NCBI GenBank assembly: GCA_025201805.1
Contig: MU619313.1
Location: forward strand, 34,848-98,847
Length of the DNA stretch: 64,000 nt
Reading direction: 5' to 3'
Source: Parasitella parasitica
Taxonomy: Eukaryota; Mucoromycota; Mucoromycetes; Mucorales; Mucoraceae
The notes under the pieces are model-generated. The model was not told the DNA's origin. It ran no database searches and saw only the letters and a list, made by a program, of their open reading frames with translations. The translations under genes and the position numbers were made by a program. Below, piece after piece: positions 10,825 to 20,741 of this stretch. The stretch's first letter is position 1; every line of letters begins with the position of its first letter.

Positions 10825-12746
10825 TTTTTTTTTTTTTTTTTTGTATTAAAGTTTATCTTTATTAAAATTTCATGATGAAACTATAGATTAGGTACAGGCA
10901 AGGTCAAGGTGCCAGCTTGAACACTTGCCAGAGGAAAGAGAAGAAAGTAGTAAACCATGTTAACACATGCCGAAGCAATCCAGGGCTCCGTGTCTATGAC
11001 ACATCGCCAATGATATTTCCAAAGTGTACTGTAAGCAGTACCAAGAGCCACCATAACCTCTTCATCGAGCATCTCCAAATCTTGAGAACAGAGACTAGTG
11101 AGAGCTTGCCAGATAGACATGGCAGTTGGGAGGAGATCCTGCAGGGACAGCAAGGATACAACATCTCGCCAATACCGGGCTTTGAGGGAACAGCCGACAA
11201 CAAAATGTAACAAGTCTTCTAGAGCAAAACCACACAGAGTACAAAGAGGAGACGGAACTTTTGCTGGAACTATACGATGGCACCAAGAGCGGTGAGCCAC
11301 ACGATCAAGCAACAATCGCCACCAAGGTGTGAATGCTTTTGCTGGCAGCTCCAGGGACCAGAAAAGACGCCAAGAAGGAGGAGGTAGTCGCAAATGGATA
11401 GGCAGACGAAGTGGAGGACCCATACGAGAGGTAATGATATCCTTTGCAGGATGCCAATACCTTCGCAGGGCGTTCAAAGACAAGCGAGCCATAGGAACAG
11501 AAGAACGAGAGGAATTGGAAATTGTCTAGTGTGAGCAATCTGGCATCCACGAAGAAGCACCATCAGAACGGGGCATAGTATGATAGTCTGCATGACACAA
11601 GACTATCTTACTATCCATGACAGGCGGGAAAACCAGAGAGACAGGACCAAAATCTTTGTTCATATCCGAAGAAACGCGACGAAGTTTAGTAGGCCATGAC
11701 AAGTGACGAGTAGTACCATCCACAATGCCAAGATCAGGACGCCAAGAGCAAATATCTGATACCAAGTAGCGAGGATCCAGAGTAGCAGGATCAATCATTG
11801 AAGAATCTGGAGGCACATTACTAAGTACATAACATAATGGAAAATCAAGAAACCACCTAGCAGACCAACTAGAGGAAGGAACTAGCTTGGGTAGTTTTAT
11901 CAGTAGATTGCTGAGATGTTTGAGAACAGGAACAGAAGATACACGAAATTTGAACTTGTCAGGAAAAGAGAACCAAGGCAAGACAGATTTATGACCAGTG
12001 TATACTTGGAAGGCGTAAACCAACCAAGCAGTGACAAAATTAGAAGGAGAAGGTGGACGCAACAAGCGTTGCAAATAGACAAGATGCAGAGCCAAGCTCT
12101 GATCTGCTATATCCACCAAACCAACACCACCAAACTTGCGAGGAAGACACAAAGTCGACCAAGCAACACCAGGACGAAACGACACCAAATACTCCCGAAC
12201 TACTTTCTTGAGAGCCATCACCCACGACTCAGTAGCAGGGCCACCAGGAACACCACGCAACAAATGATACACCTTAGGCAACAGCAACGAGTTAGCCACA
12301 AGTCCAGCTTACCGAACGGAGAGATTTCTTTGCTTCAACAAGTTACAGTGCCTTTGGACCTTTACTAATAAGTCATTTAGAAAATCACTCAGTTGACTAT
12401 CAGTATGATACAAGGGATAACCCAAGTATCGGACCGCACCACAAGAGAGAGCATTATGCCACTGGAGACCAGCAGCATGCGCCAAAGCAACCCAAGCGGA
12501 ATGCGGCCTATCAGAAAGAGACACCAGCATAGTCTTGCTAAGATTGGCCTTCGCGTTAGACGCTCGGCCATACATATCCAAAAGAGACAACAAGACTGGC
12601 CACTCATCTGGGGACGACAAGAACACTTCCAGATCATCAGCATAACTCAGAATCTTGACAGGAGACGGAGCACCAGTACGACTAACAAAGTCCAATTGTC
12701 GATTGCAGGAGCCATCACCAAGATCCTCACGAACTTCCACCGGGTT
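10825..12746 (-). mobile_element. 5'-truncated LINE (non-LTR retrotransposon) nested in the Fanzor gene
   Basis: It reads on the minus strand and ends in an 18-nt poly(A) tail (plus-strand T run 10825-10842), the hallmark of target-primed reverse transcription. The flanks carry a near-duplicate of the target site: CTCTATAATTGA at 10813-10824 and CTCTAATTGA at 12747-12756. These differ by a 2-bp deletion. The element starts only shortly before the reverse-transcriptase YADD motif, so it is strongly 5' truncated. The insertion cut an exon of the Fanzor gene. Confidence 0.85.
10881..12746 (-). pseudogene. LINE reverse transcriptase, C-terminal half, with two in-frame stops
   Basis: One continuous frame runs from about 12746 to a TAG at 10881-10883. 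It contains the reverse-transcriptase catalytic box SYADDLEVFLSS, the following ASNAKANLSKT and LGYPLYHTDS blocks, and a C-terminal zinc-binding motif (CTLCGFALEDLLHFVVGC) of the zf-RVT type. In-frame stops at 12309-12311 (TAA) and 11526-11528 (TAG) break it. The finger/palm N-terminal part and the endonuclease are absent because of 5' truncation. The layout fits LINE ORF2 proteins of fungi. The copy cannot make functional protein. Confidence 0.88.
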
Positions 12747-14390
12747 CTCTAATTGAATCAATCTCTAGTAAATACTGCTACCATATGTCAAGGGAACCCT
12801 ACCTGGCCTGAAGATGACTGCATAAATGAACGAGTAAAAGCAGCCATCCACGATATGTGTACACCTTTCAAGCAGGCACTGAATAGAAAAGTTAACTTGA
12901 GCGAACTTGCAAAAGATCCAGCCGTGTTTGCTCGATTTTTATTATTTCTCAATGCCGGATTGGAGCGCGAAATCGAAGAACATAATCCTTACGATGTGAG
13001 GCGACTTCCACTGCCAAAGCTCATTTCGGTGTTGCCAAAGGCATCAACACATTGGAGATCACTCACAATAAGTGTGAACGCCTTGTCATGTTTTACAAAA
13101 ACACCACTGCCACGGGGATTCCAAAGACAGCTGATGTTGTTTTATGATGTTTTCAATTTTGGGAAACTGCGATACAGAGAGTGAGTATAGAGATTGTATC
13201 AAATCAGGCTTATGTATTTCTTTGTAGCATTGCTGAATTAACACCAGATGGAAACAACCAGATCATTTTTGGAAACTTGATACGGACTGATGGTTTTGTT
13301 GTGGATTTTTTATTCTACAAAAGAAATCAAACCAATTACGGTTCTTCTTTAAAAAACTTTACCAGAAGTAGCAGAAAAATATCACCCCATTTTTGTTGAC
13401 CAAAGTCAGCATATACTGCCCGTGAGTGGGTTAAACGCGGTAAGCCACCCAATAATCCGCTGCAGTGCTAAAGAGTACTATCATCTTACTGGCTCGACTG
13501 TTATTTCTGCCCAGCAGCAATCTTTGAAAAGTCAAAACGGAATAGAGGGTATTGAATCAAGCATCCCCACAGCCAAGACATCAAACCCAGAGCGTTTTTT
13601 AGACTATGTGCAATATCTGCTTAACAACATAAATACTTTATTCAACTTTTACAATTCCAGTACTGCAAAAAAACGCTTCCAACTTTATCAAGGGAGGCAA
13701 AAAGCGCAAGAAACTATGGTCAATATGCTTATAAACAGCGACACCAAATCAAAGTAGGAGAAAAAGGAAGAGGCAGAAAAAGAAGAAACAAACGAAGAGA
13801 AGAAGAGACCAAATAAGAAGGATGCTATCAAGCACAAATATTTACTTGAGTATATTCTAACTTTTTTTAATAATATTTGTATTTTGGAAAAAAACTAAAC
13901 AAATGGAGGCCTGTCAAATACAAAGAAGACAAGACGAAGGTTTTTCTGGTAGTGTTTGGAGATAGAATGTTCAACAAAGACACCAACAAGATCAGGACGC
14001 TCAGAAGTGGGGTGACGGGTATTTTACGGCGCACGCTGAAAAAGCGAGAAGCGGCTGGACAACTCATCACAATCACAATTGACGAGTTCCGAACATCCAA
14101 AGCATGCAGTAAATGCCAAACTCTAACCTTGACGCCAGCCTCGACTGATACTAGAATGAGTGTGCTTGCTTGTTCTTCTTGTCGTACTCTTTGGCAAAGA
14201 GACATTAATGCATCCCGAAACATGATGACAATCTCTATCGGCATTTGGCAGGGACGAGAAAGACCAACACCTTTTCGACGCACCACCACCACCACCCCAC
14301 CGCCGCCGTCATCACTGTAATAAAAACAGCTTACCTAGTGTATTTAGATGACAACGTTCACTCAACTTTTGTTGTTTGGATGCTTTATAG

Positions 14391-14520
14391 GTAAGCGTCT
14401 AAACATACATTTCTATTCGTCTGAAAAACTAAATATGCTTCGTCTAAAAAAGGTAAGCTAAACGTCTGGAAATTAATTTTCATTCGTCCAGAAAAAAACT
14501 AACATCGTCTGAATTTAAAG
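14391..14520 (+). repeat. Two tandem sub-terminal units rich in CGTCT motifs, including the right TIR
   Basis: The unit starting GGTAAGC is repeated twice, at about 14390-14451 and 14452-14520. Each unit has a matching series of CGTCT(A/G) motifs separated by A/T runs and an ATTCGTC(T/C) core. The second unit is the right terminal inverted repeat (14454-14520). The left end has only one unit. Such arrays are commonly transposase binding sites, which is inference here. Confidence 0.75.
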
Positions 14521-14797
14521 TAGAAATACTGTGCTGTACCGTAGTCCAGAGCAAAGACAACATGAACCGGCCCGCTTTTATTGTTTGATGTCTGGCTTAC
14601 TCAAACCTTGTAAAGAAAAAATAAATAATTAAAAAAGCGTTTTATAGCATCTCTTCAATATTTCTTTGTTTCTTTCTCTTTTTCTCCTTTCCAATATTAT
14701 TTTTCTTCTTAAACCTTGTGATAGGGGTATCATCTAATAACATTCGTAGGCATTCTATAAATTCCATTTGTTTATTTGTCATATACCTTACACAAAG

Positions 14798-16284
14798 ATG
14801 GAGAATTTATTGGCTTTCCAATCTCAATCTGTCCTTCGACATGATGAAGGCATGGATCTTGAAGAATTCTTCAAAGACAATCTTGAACCACTTATGAAGA
14901 AATTCAAGTATAGATTATCACAGTTCGAAAATACAGTTGTCAGCAGTGAATCAATTCAAAACTATACACTTTCAAAAGTCAACAAAGCTTATCTTTTATT
15001 GGAAAGTCTCGGCCAAGAATGGGAAGAACGTCGGCAGAGAGCTTTGGAAGCAAGAAGACAAATACTGCAAGAATTATATGTTAAAAAATTGGATGATAAA
15101 ACAAGATATTACCATTTCATGACACCTCCAGATCTTATGAGCGTCATGCTGGAATTATCCAAAAAATATCATGAGCTTGAAATGGACAGTAATGGCGAAA
15201 TGCTTGATAATACAATTGACGCTTTTATGCTTAAAATGGAAGAACTAGACGGCAAAATTTCAGATGCTCTTGGTCGTGCTGATAAAATGCTTGAAAGATT
15301 CGAAGAAAAGTTAATGGTTGTTGCAGGCGTTGCAAACGAACACATCGATAAACTGAAATACGCAATGTCATTCGGCTCAAATCGCTTGCTAATGTACGAC
15401 GAACTGCCTGGACCTTGGCAAAGCAATGAGGTATGAAAATAGCAATGTAATACCAAATTAAACCTTATGTCCATAGTATACCTAAACGGTTTTATTAGTA
15501 TATCCGAACAGGATACCGCTTTTTGGATTCAGCAGCTGATTGCTGGTATTCTCTTTTCTATGTCCATAACGAAACTGGCAATATCTGGACTCATCTTTTG
15601 GGGTTTATCGCTTTATTCAGTGTTGGAGTGTATGAGCTATTCTTTTCAGAATTAATGACAAGCATTCCTGTCAAAGATCGCTTGATTTTTTTGGTATTTT
15701 TCTTGGCTGCTTGTAAATGCTTGATGTGTTCGACTGTTTGGCATACATTATCTGGAATCAATAATCTCAAGGTGTATCGTCAAGTCGCATGTCTAGACTA
15801 TGTTGGTATCTCTGTGCTTATCTGTGCAAGCATAATGCTCTGTGAATACTATGGTTTCTACTGCACTGATACTGTGCGTAATACATACATTACTGCCACT
15901 ACTACATTGGCTGTTATTGGCGTTAGTATGCCATTTCAAGCTTGGTTTGACAAACACGAACGCAGATGGCTTCGCATTGCCTTCTTTATTGCATTAGCCT
16001 CCTCAGGAGCCATTGTCATAGGACACCTTACTGTCATGCGTGGTGTAATTGAAACATTTAGTTGGTTAGCACCTGTTTTTAAATCAATTGCTTGCTATCT
16101 TGCAGGTGTTGTTATTTATGGCAATCAATTCCCTGAGAGATTCTGGCCTGGCAAATTTGATCATTTTGGGCATTCGCATCAATTCTGGCATTTATTTGTA
16201 TGTGGTGGTATATGGTTCCATTACCAAGCAGCACTCCAATTTGCATCAAGCCGTGAAAGCTTTGGCCAATGCCAATTAATTTAA
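14798..16284 (+). CDS. IZH3: PAQR/AdipoR-family membrane protein, Izh3-like
   Basis: This is a two-exon gene with intron 15431-15498, which restores the family block NEYIRTGYRF across the splice. The first 210 residues are soluble and helical (MENLLAFQSQS start, E/K-rich). The rest is a seven-helix PAQR domain. All metal-ligand motifs are visible: S...H in STVWHTL, D in CLDYVGIS, and HxxxH in HFGHSHQFWH. YVHNETGNIWTHLLGF is the family signature. Yeast Izh3 shares the long N-terminal extension. Izh proteins affect zinc and sterol/lipid homeostasis, and human AdipoR relatives have ceramidase activity. The gene converges with SPT3, only about 75 bp apart. Confidence 0.88.
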
Positions 16285-16357
16285 TTATTTATTAGTACTA
16301 TGTAATGATATCCTCGCTTTATACAGAAAAATAAACTCGCATTCTATATATTTTGCC

Positions 16358-17556
16358 TTAAATCAAAGATATCCTTGTGCGAACAAGACCACCTCTAAAG
16401 TTTTTCATGGGCTGAGGCACTTGTTGCAGTCTTCTGAATGCTTCATGGATATGTTCAGCTAATAACGGTGTTTGTTCTGTACTTGGTAATGAAAACAAAC
16501 CGTTAGAAAACGAATCCGGTGATCCAGGTGTTTCATTTTCAATACTGGAATGTGCTTCATCTTGCTGAGGTGTGGATACTGTACCATCGGCTGACGTTGT
16601 GATAATAGCTGCTGCTGGTGGTTTAGGTGTTGTTGTGGTCTCCATGCTAGTAGCACTCTCTTCTTCTTCTCTTTTTCTTTTCAACTGTGAGCTACCTAGC
16701 GAAACTGGTTCATCCTCTTTTTTACCAGTTGTTTCCATTAAATCACGTTTAATACTGATGGCTGTCATGGTTAATTTGGAGACCATCTCATATGTCAAAA
16801 AGCCCAAACTATCAACTATATCGTCGTTTGGTTTGACTTCAACAAAGGAGCTCATATTTGCCCATTCTCGAAACCGTTTGCCTTTTCGGTACGTAAATGA
16901 CGCTTGTCTGCACTCGGAATAATGCACGTATTCCTCTCGTGTCATAGCTCTCGTAATGTCATCTGCATCCTTCAACCGTTGTATAGAATCGTTGTAGGCT
17001 TCTAATTCATCCTCATCCTCTGATTCATCGTCTCCATTCATTGATTTTGTAATCACATCAGAGAACTGGTTTACTAGTTCCCATGGCAATTTAATGATAC
17101 TACGATGGATTTTTCCTGTATTGGTTTCTTCTACAACGTCCTCTACTTGATCACTAGATGCGTCTTTAGCGTTTTTGCGTACATCCTTCCAACTAAGGAA
17201 TGATCTCAATCTGTTCACTTTGGCGCGATCATGTCGCATCAAAAATATCAAGTCTTCAGCGTTTAAGTATCTTGAATTTCTTCTATTCGCTTGCGCTGCT
17301 GCTTGGATGATCTATTTTCTGGTTAACATACGTTTAATTAAGCAATAATTTGAGCTTACAATTTCTATCACTTGAGATCGCACAATGTCTTCAACCAACA
17401 GAGTTGCTTCTTGAAGTGGGTCGGCTACTTCTCCAAATACAAACATCATTTGCTGTATTTCGCTTTGAAAACGATATTTAGACTAAACAATAAGTTGGAG
17501 TGCCTAAATTAGCCTTTATTTTATATCCTCGCACTTACTTTTTTTGCTTCAGCCAT
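16358..17556 (-). CDS. SPT3: SPT3, SAGA complex histone-fold subunit
   Basis: This is a three-exon gene whose first coding exon is only 18 nt (MAEAKK). The joined N-terminus reads SKYRFQSEIQQMMFVFGEVAD, then LVEDIVRSQVIEI, SRYLNAEDLIFLMRHD and KVNRLRSFLSWKDVRKNAKD. This is the Spt3 double histone-fold pattern. Spt3 is the TBP-contacting subunit of SAGA and helps deliver TBP to promoters in the nucleus. The C-terminal region has LPWELVNQFSDV and REYV-like blocks (TREEYVHYSECRQASFTYRK) seen in Spt3. It is followed by a low-complexity T/P/E-rich insert and a conserved end GGLVRTRISLI. Length (about 360 residues) fits the family. Confidence 0.92.
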
Positions 17557-18199
17557 TTATTTTAGGTGATAAATGATATGATAATTACGATGAGTCTTTG
17601 TTCAAGAAGAAAAAAAAGCCGAGCCCAGTTCTGGGTAGCACCTAGTATAAACTGAGTTTGATGGTGAAAACCATCATAAGATTAAATGTTTAATTACAAT
17701 TTTGAAGATGCTGATTTTTTACTATTTACATAATGTAAGTATCTCTACTAGTGAACAGCTAATCAAGCTGTTAAATTCAACCATTGCTGATATCCTATGA
17801 GCCCTTCGTGAAAAAATTGATGTTTTTAAAATCCAAAATGCATTTTGTACCTGTAGGAAAATTTCATAGTATAAGGAAGGCTATACATGCTCATATAGAT
17901 GTGCTAATAAAAAGCCGGGAAGCAAGGTACAAAAAGTGCCCTTAAATCAAAAACTTGGAGAAATATAAAGCTATTATGCAGGAAAAGGCCAGTTCTAAAA
18001 AAATTGCCACACAAAATCGTAAAATGACATACACGTGTCGCGCTTAATATACTCTATGAATGATGTTCAAACCCACGGTTTTAAATAGTAGTTGATCAGG
18101 TTTATTCATAATGTATTTGTATATACAATCCAAGAATTAAAAACAGTTGAAATTGATTTTCGAGATTAAAATGTTGCTTTAAGCTGATCCACTGTTTGT
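17557..18199. other. Intergenic spacer between SPT3 and the bromodomain gene
   Basis: These 643 bp hold the SPT3 promoter and the 3' end of the bromodomain gene. The sequence is AT-rich with scattered stops in every frame. No gene, repeat or RNA was recognised. Confidence 0.4.
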
Positions 18200-20275
18200 T
18201 CATGTAGAGATAGATGCGGAGGCTGCGGTAGTATTAGATATGGCAGGATTAGGCGCGGGCATCGTTGCAGTCGGTACAGATGGTAGTGATGGTGATGGTG
18301 GCTTCAATTTTGATTCAATTTTGTCCACAATAGCAGCAGCAGAAACTTCACCGAATTCAGTTTCAATGGTAGGATACAAATCTAATGGCGAGTTCTTGTT
18401 CTTTAATTTATCGTTTTTTCTTTGCAAGGTTTGCTGAACAACTTTCCAAGCACCACGAGTTAAGAAGTTGGCCTTTGATTCAATTTCCTCAACAAGTTCT
18501 TGATTGTCATCTTGATCTAAAAAGTCCCACAAACTCTTCATGTATGCCTCGCCACGATCGTCGCCATATAACGGATAAATATAAGATGCATCAAGTGCTG
18601 TGTAAAATGCACCCGGCGGTTGGCCCCCTAACGTAGTAAATGGCCCGTAATCACAGAAATGAGCCGCATGAACCAAGTGCTTATTGTGAAAGAAGTCATC
18701 TGTAGAATGGCGGTTTAAATAGAAGGCAGAAGGCAAGGCAGCAGGGTTTGCAATTGTTAACTGAGGCGGTTCAGCAAATGTATGTTCTTTTGGTAACAAT
18801 GTATCCAAATCCGACACTAAAAAAGCCATACAAAGTCAACAATCCGTTGCCAGTTTTTTTTTCAGTTTTCAATTTTCAAGTTACCTCCTCCAACTATGTG
18901 TAATGATCCGTCAGGGCCATATATAACACCAGTATCAGCAACCTTCTTCTTCTTTTTCTTATAGGGGGAACTTAGCGAACGTATAGGTGTTATAGCACGA
19001 GAACTAGCAATGTCCACGCTTGTTTCCCGTGTATTTATTTCGGACCCTTGTCTACTATGTTTCCTCAAAGTTGGTATACTAGTGTCAATACCCATAATAT
19101 CCACATCTTCCTCCTTAATCCCAAATGATTCTTTGCGCCCTGAAAATGAAATCGACATTTTCCTGCCTGGCAAATGATTGTCTTCAGGCGCTGGAAGCCC
19201 AGAAGCCGCATTAGCTTTAGCAATTGCAGCAGCTTCTGCAGCAGCAGCAGCTTGATGTAGTTTTTCTTCCTCAATTTGCTTTTCGGCACGATCAATCAGC
19301 TTGATACCAAAGTCGTGTATTTTATCTGCACTCTTCCAATAGATAGTTTCACGAGAATTGTAAATTTTCGCATTAGAGATGATCAACTCGAAATCACGGC
19401 GAAAATCATCGCCACTGTCATATTTTCCTTCTTCCACATTTTTGCGCATTGTCGAAAAGTCCATAGGCTCTTTAATGATCTTCAGATAGTCAGGAACTAG
19501 TTTTGGGTCAACAGGCTCCAAGAAGAAACCATATGCATCTCGCCTTTAAAATTTGTTAATTGACATGACCATGGTTGAAATCGCATACTTACTTTTGTAT
19601 ATTATCCAACAGCTTTACAAGGATGGATTTGGTGTCTTTTTTGGGTACCTCAGGAATTTTGGGAGGAAGAGCAGCAATAATGGCAGCTGCCTTTGCTTTA
19701 TTGGTAGGACGGCCTCGTTTTTTGGGCTTTTCGCCATTTGCAACAACAGCAACAGCAGCAGCGCTAGCATTTGACTTCATTGACGAAGAACGTCTACCTT
19801 TTTTGAGGGACGTAGCTGCCGTGGTTGTGGATATAGCGGCAGATGCTGACCCTACTGGAGTATGAGAAGTCTCATAGTGGTCGTGATCAGTGTTGTCTAA
19901 TCTTTGTTTCTTTACATCTGTTGGATGAAAGCTATCCAACTCGGAATCTTCTTCGCGATAATGATTTTGACCGTTCTGCTGAGGCTGCTCTTGTTGTAAA
20001 GATGCGAATGGTCTTTTACCGCCAACATGGACGTGGTTGTGTTGCTGCTCGGCATATTCCTCAGCTTCAGATTCATCTTCGTCTACGTGTTTTGCTCGTT
20101 TATGTTTCTTTTTATGCTTCTTTTTATGCTTTTTTTTCTTTTTATCTTCTGCTGTTATTGTAGGAGGCAGAGGATTCAACTTTAGCTTTAATTTGATAGT
20201 AGGCGTGGCTTTAGGCGAAGACTTATCATCGTCTTCAGAATAGTGGTGTGGTGAAAGTTCTGGAGAATATGACAT
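18200..20275 (-). CDS. BRD7/BRD9-like bromodomain protein
   Basis: This is a three-exon gene, start MSYSPELSPH at 20275. The N-terminal half is basic and low-complexity: a KKKKHKKKHKKKHKRAK tract, an AT-hook-like KKRGRPTNK, and poly-A/S. A single bromodomain follows: FFLEPVDPKLVPDYLKIIKE, PMDFSTM, and NAKIYNSRETIYWKSADKI, including the YN acetyl-lysine contact. The stretch around NA.IYN..ETIY.K is closer to BRD7/BRD9 than to BET or Gcn5 proteins. The C-terminal PLYGDDRGEAYMKSLWDFL segment resembles the DUF3512 region of the same family. BRD7/9 are subunits of PBAF/ncBAF-type SWI/SNF remodellers, so a remodeller role is likely by homology. The two introns (about 18815-18888 and 19538-19586) join in phase. 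Confidence 0.85.
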
Positions 20276-20741
20276 TTTCGGCAACTTTTTAATTTCTTTT
20301 CTCGCTCCCTCACGCCCTAAAATTCACTAGAGAAATCCGAATGATAGCAAGATACGAAAAAGTTCTTTTTTCAACCTGCACAAAGGAAAGCAGGCAGACA
20401 TTATATGATGTCACCCAAGCGGTTGCTCATGATTATGAAAAGCGAATGATTGGTTAAATTGGTCTTGGGGCCAGAATGAGTATCAGATCAATGAGATTGT
20501 TTGTGTAGCAGTGTAGAGTAAGAGAAACAGTAAAAATACTTTGAGATAGATCATGCTTTGATATAAAAAAAAGGAGAGTTATTGTGTTAAAAGCATATCT
20601 GAATGAACCCAAATTGATTCCTTAATGTCGGACTACACTGGAAATCTGGCCAGCAGATCTTATTTTCTTTTGTGTGAGATTTGAATGTGTGTGTGTGTGC
20701 GCATTTTTCTTTTCCTAATTCTATCAAAAAATCATATTGCC
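20276..20741. promoter_or_regulatory. Divergent promoter region, bromodomain gene / Zn2Cys6 factor
   Basis: These 466 bp lie between divergent start codons. A short (TG)n run at about 20686-20699 and pyrimidine-rich patches precede the Zn2Cys6 start. No specific binding site was recognised. Confidence 0.4.

Larger units (their letters stand above)
9807..14320 (+). pseudogene. Fanzor (eukaryotic TnpB-like RNA-guided nuclease), broken
   Basis: The C-terminal part is diagnostic of Fanzor/TnpB. VFLVVFGDRMF and IDEFRTSKACSKC are followed by a second Cys pair in LACSSC and then RDINASRNM, which together give the zinc ribbon and the RuvC-III aspartate. Upstream are GNLIRTDGFVVDFLF, FVDQSQ at the RuvC-I position and CSAKEYYHLTGST, all typical Fanzor blocks. 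The N-terminal part has Cys/His-rich stretches (CTDCEEVGHFNK; CKKCGGNNH). Lesions: TAA at 9991-9993, TAG at 10373-10375, a LINE inserted at about 10825-12746, a frame change near 13365, and loss of frame between about 13757 and 13870. Short introns are visible (9886-9937; after 10746; near 13181-13227). The family are RNA-guided DNA endonucleases of eukaryotic transposons. This copy should be inactive. Confidence 0.85.
9196..14520 (+). mobile_element. TIR-bounded DNA transposon carrying a Fanzor gene (decayed, LINE-interrupted)
   Basis: The outer ends are 67-bp terminal inverted repeats (9196-9262 and 14454-14520, about 64 of 67 positions identical by eye). Each is directly flanked by TA (9194-9195 and 14521-14522), which would fit a TA target duplication. 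The interior carries a plus-strand Fanzor (eukaryotic TnpB homologue) gene with several lesions and a nested minus-strand LINE. No separate DDE transposase was found inside. The element was therefore either non-autonomous with Fanzor as its only gene, or has lost its transposase. Without the LINE it would measure about 3.4 kb. Confidence 0.85.

Noticed and set aside
10917-11529. Several plus-strand frames opposite the LINE 3' half
   Set aside because: The minus strand carries a zinc-binding RT C-terminus and a poly(A) tail, so these are shadows.
11916-12368. Plus-strand frame of 150 codons inside the Fanzor element
   Set aside because: Antisense to the LINE reverse transcriptase, which has clear motifs on the minus strand. 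R/Q/T-rich with no family.
13867-14295. Minus-strand frame of 142 codons
   Set aside because: Antisense to the Fanzor zinc ribbon and RuvC-III region, which is conserved on the plus strand.
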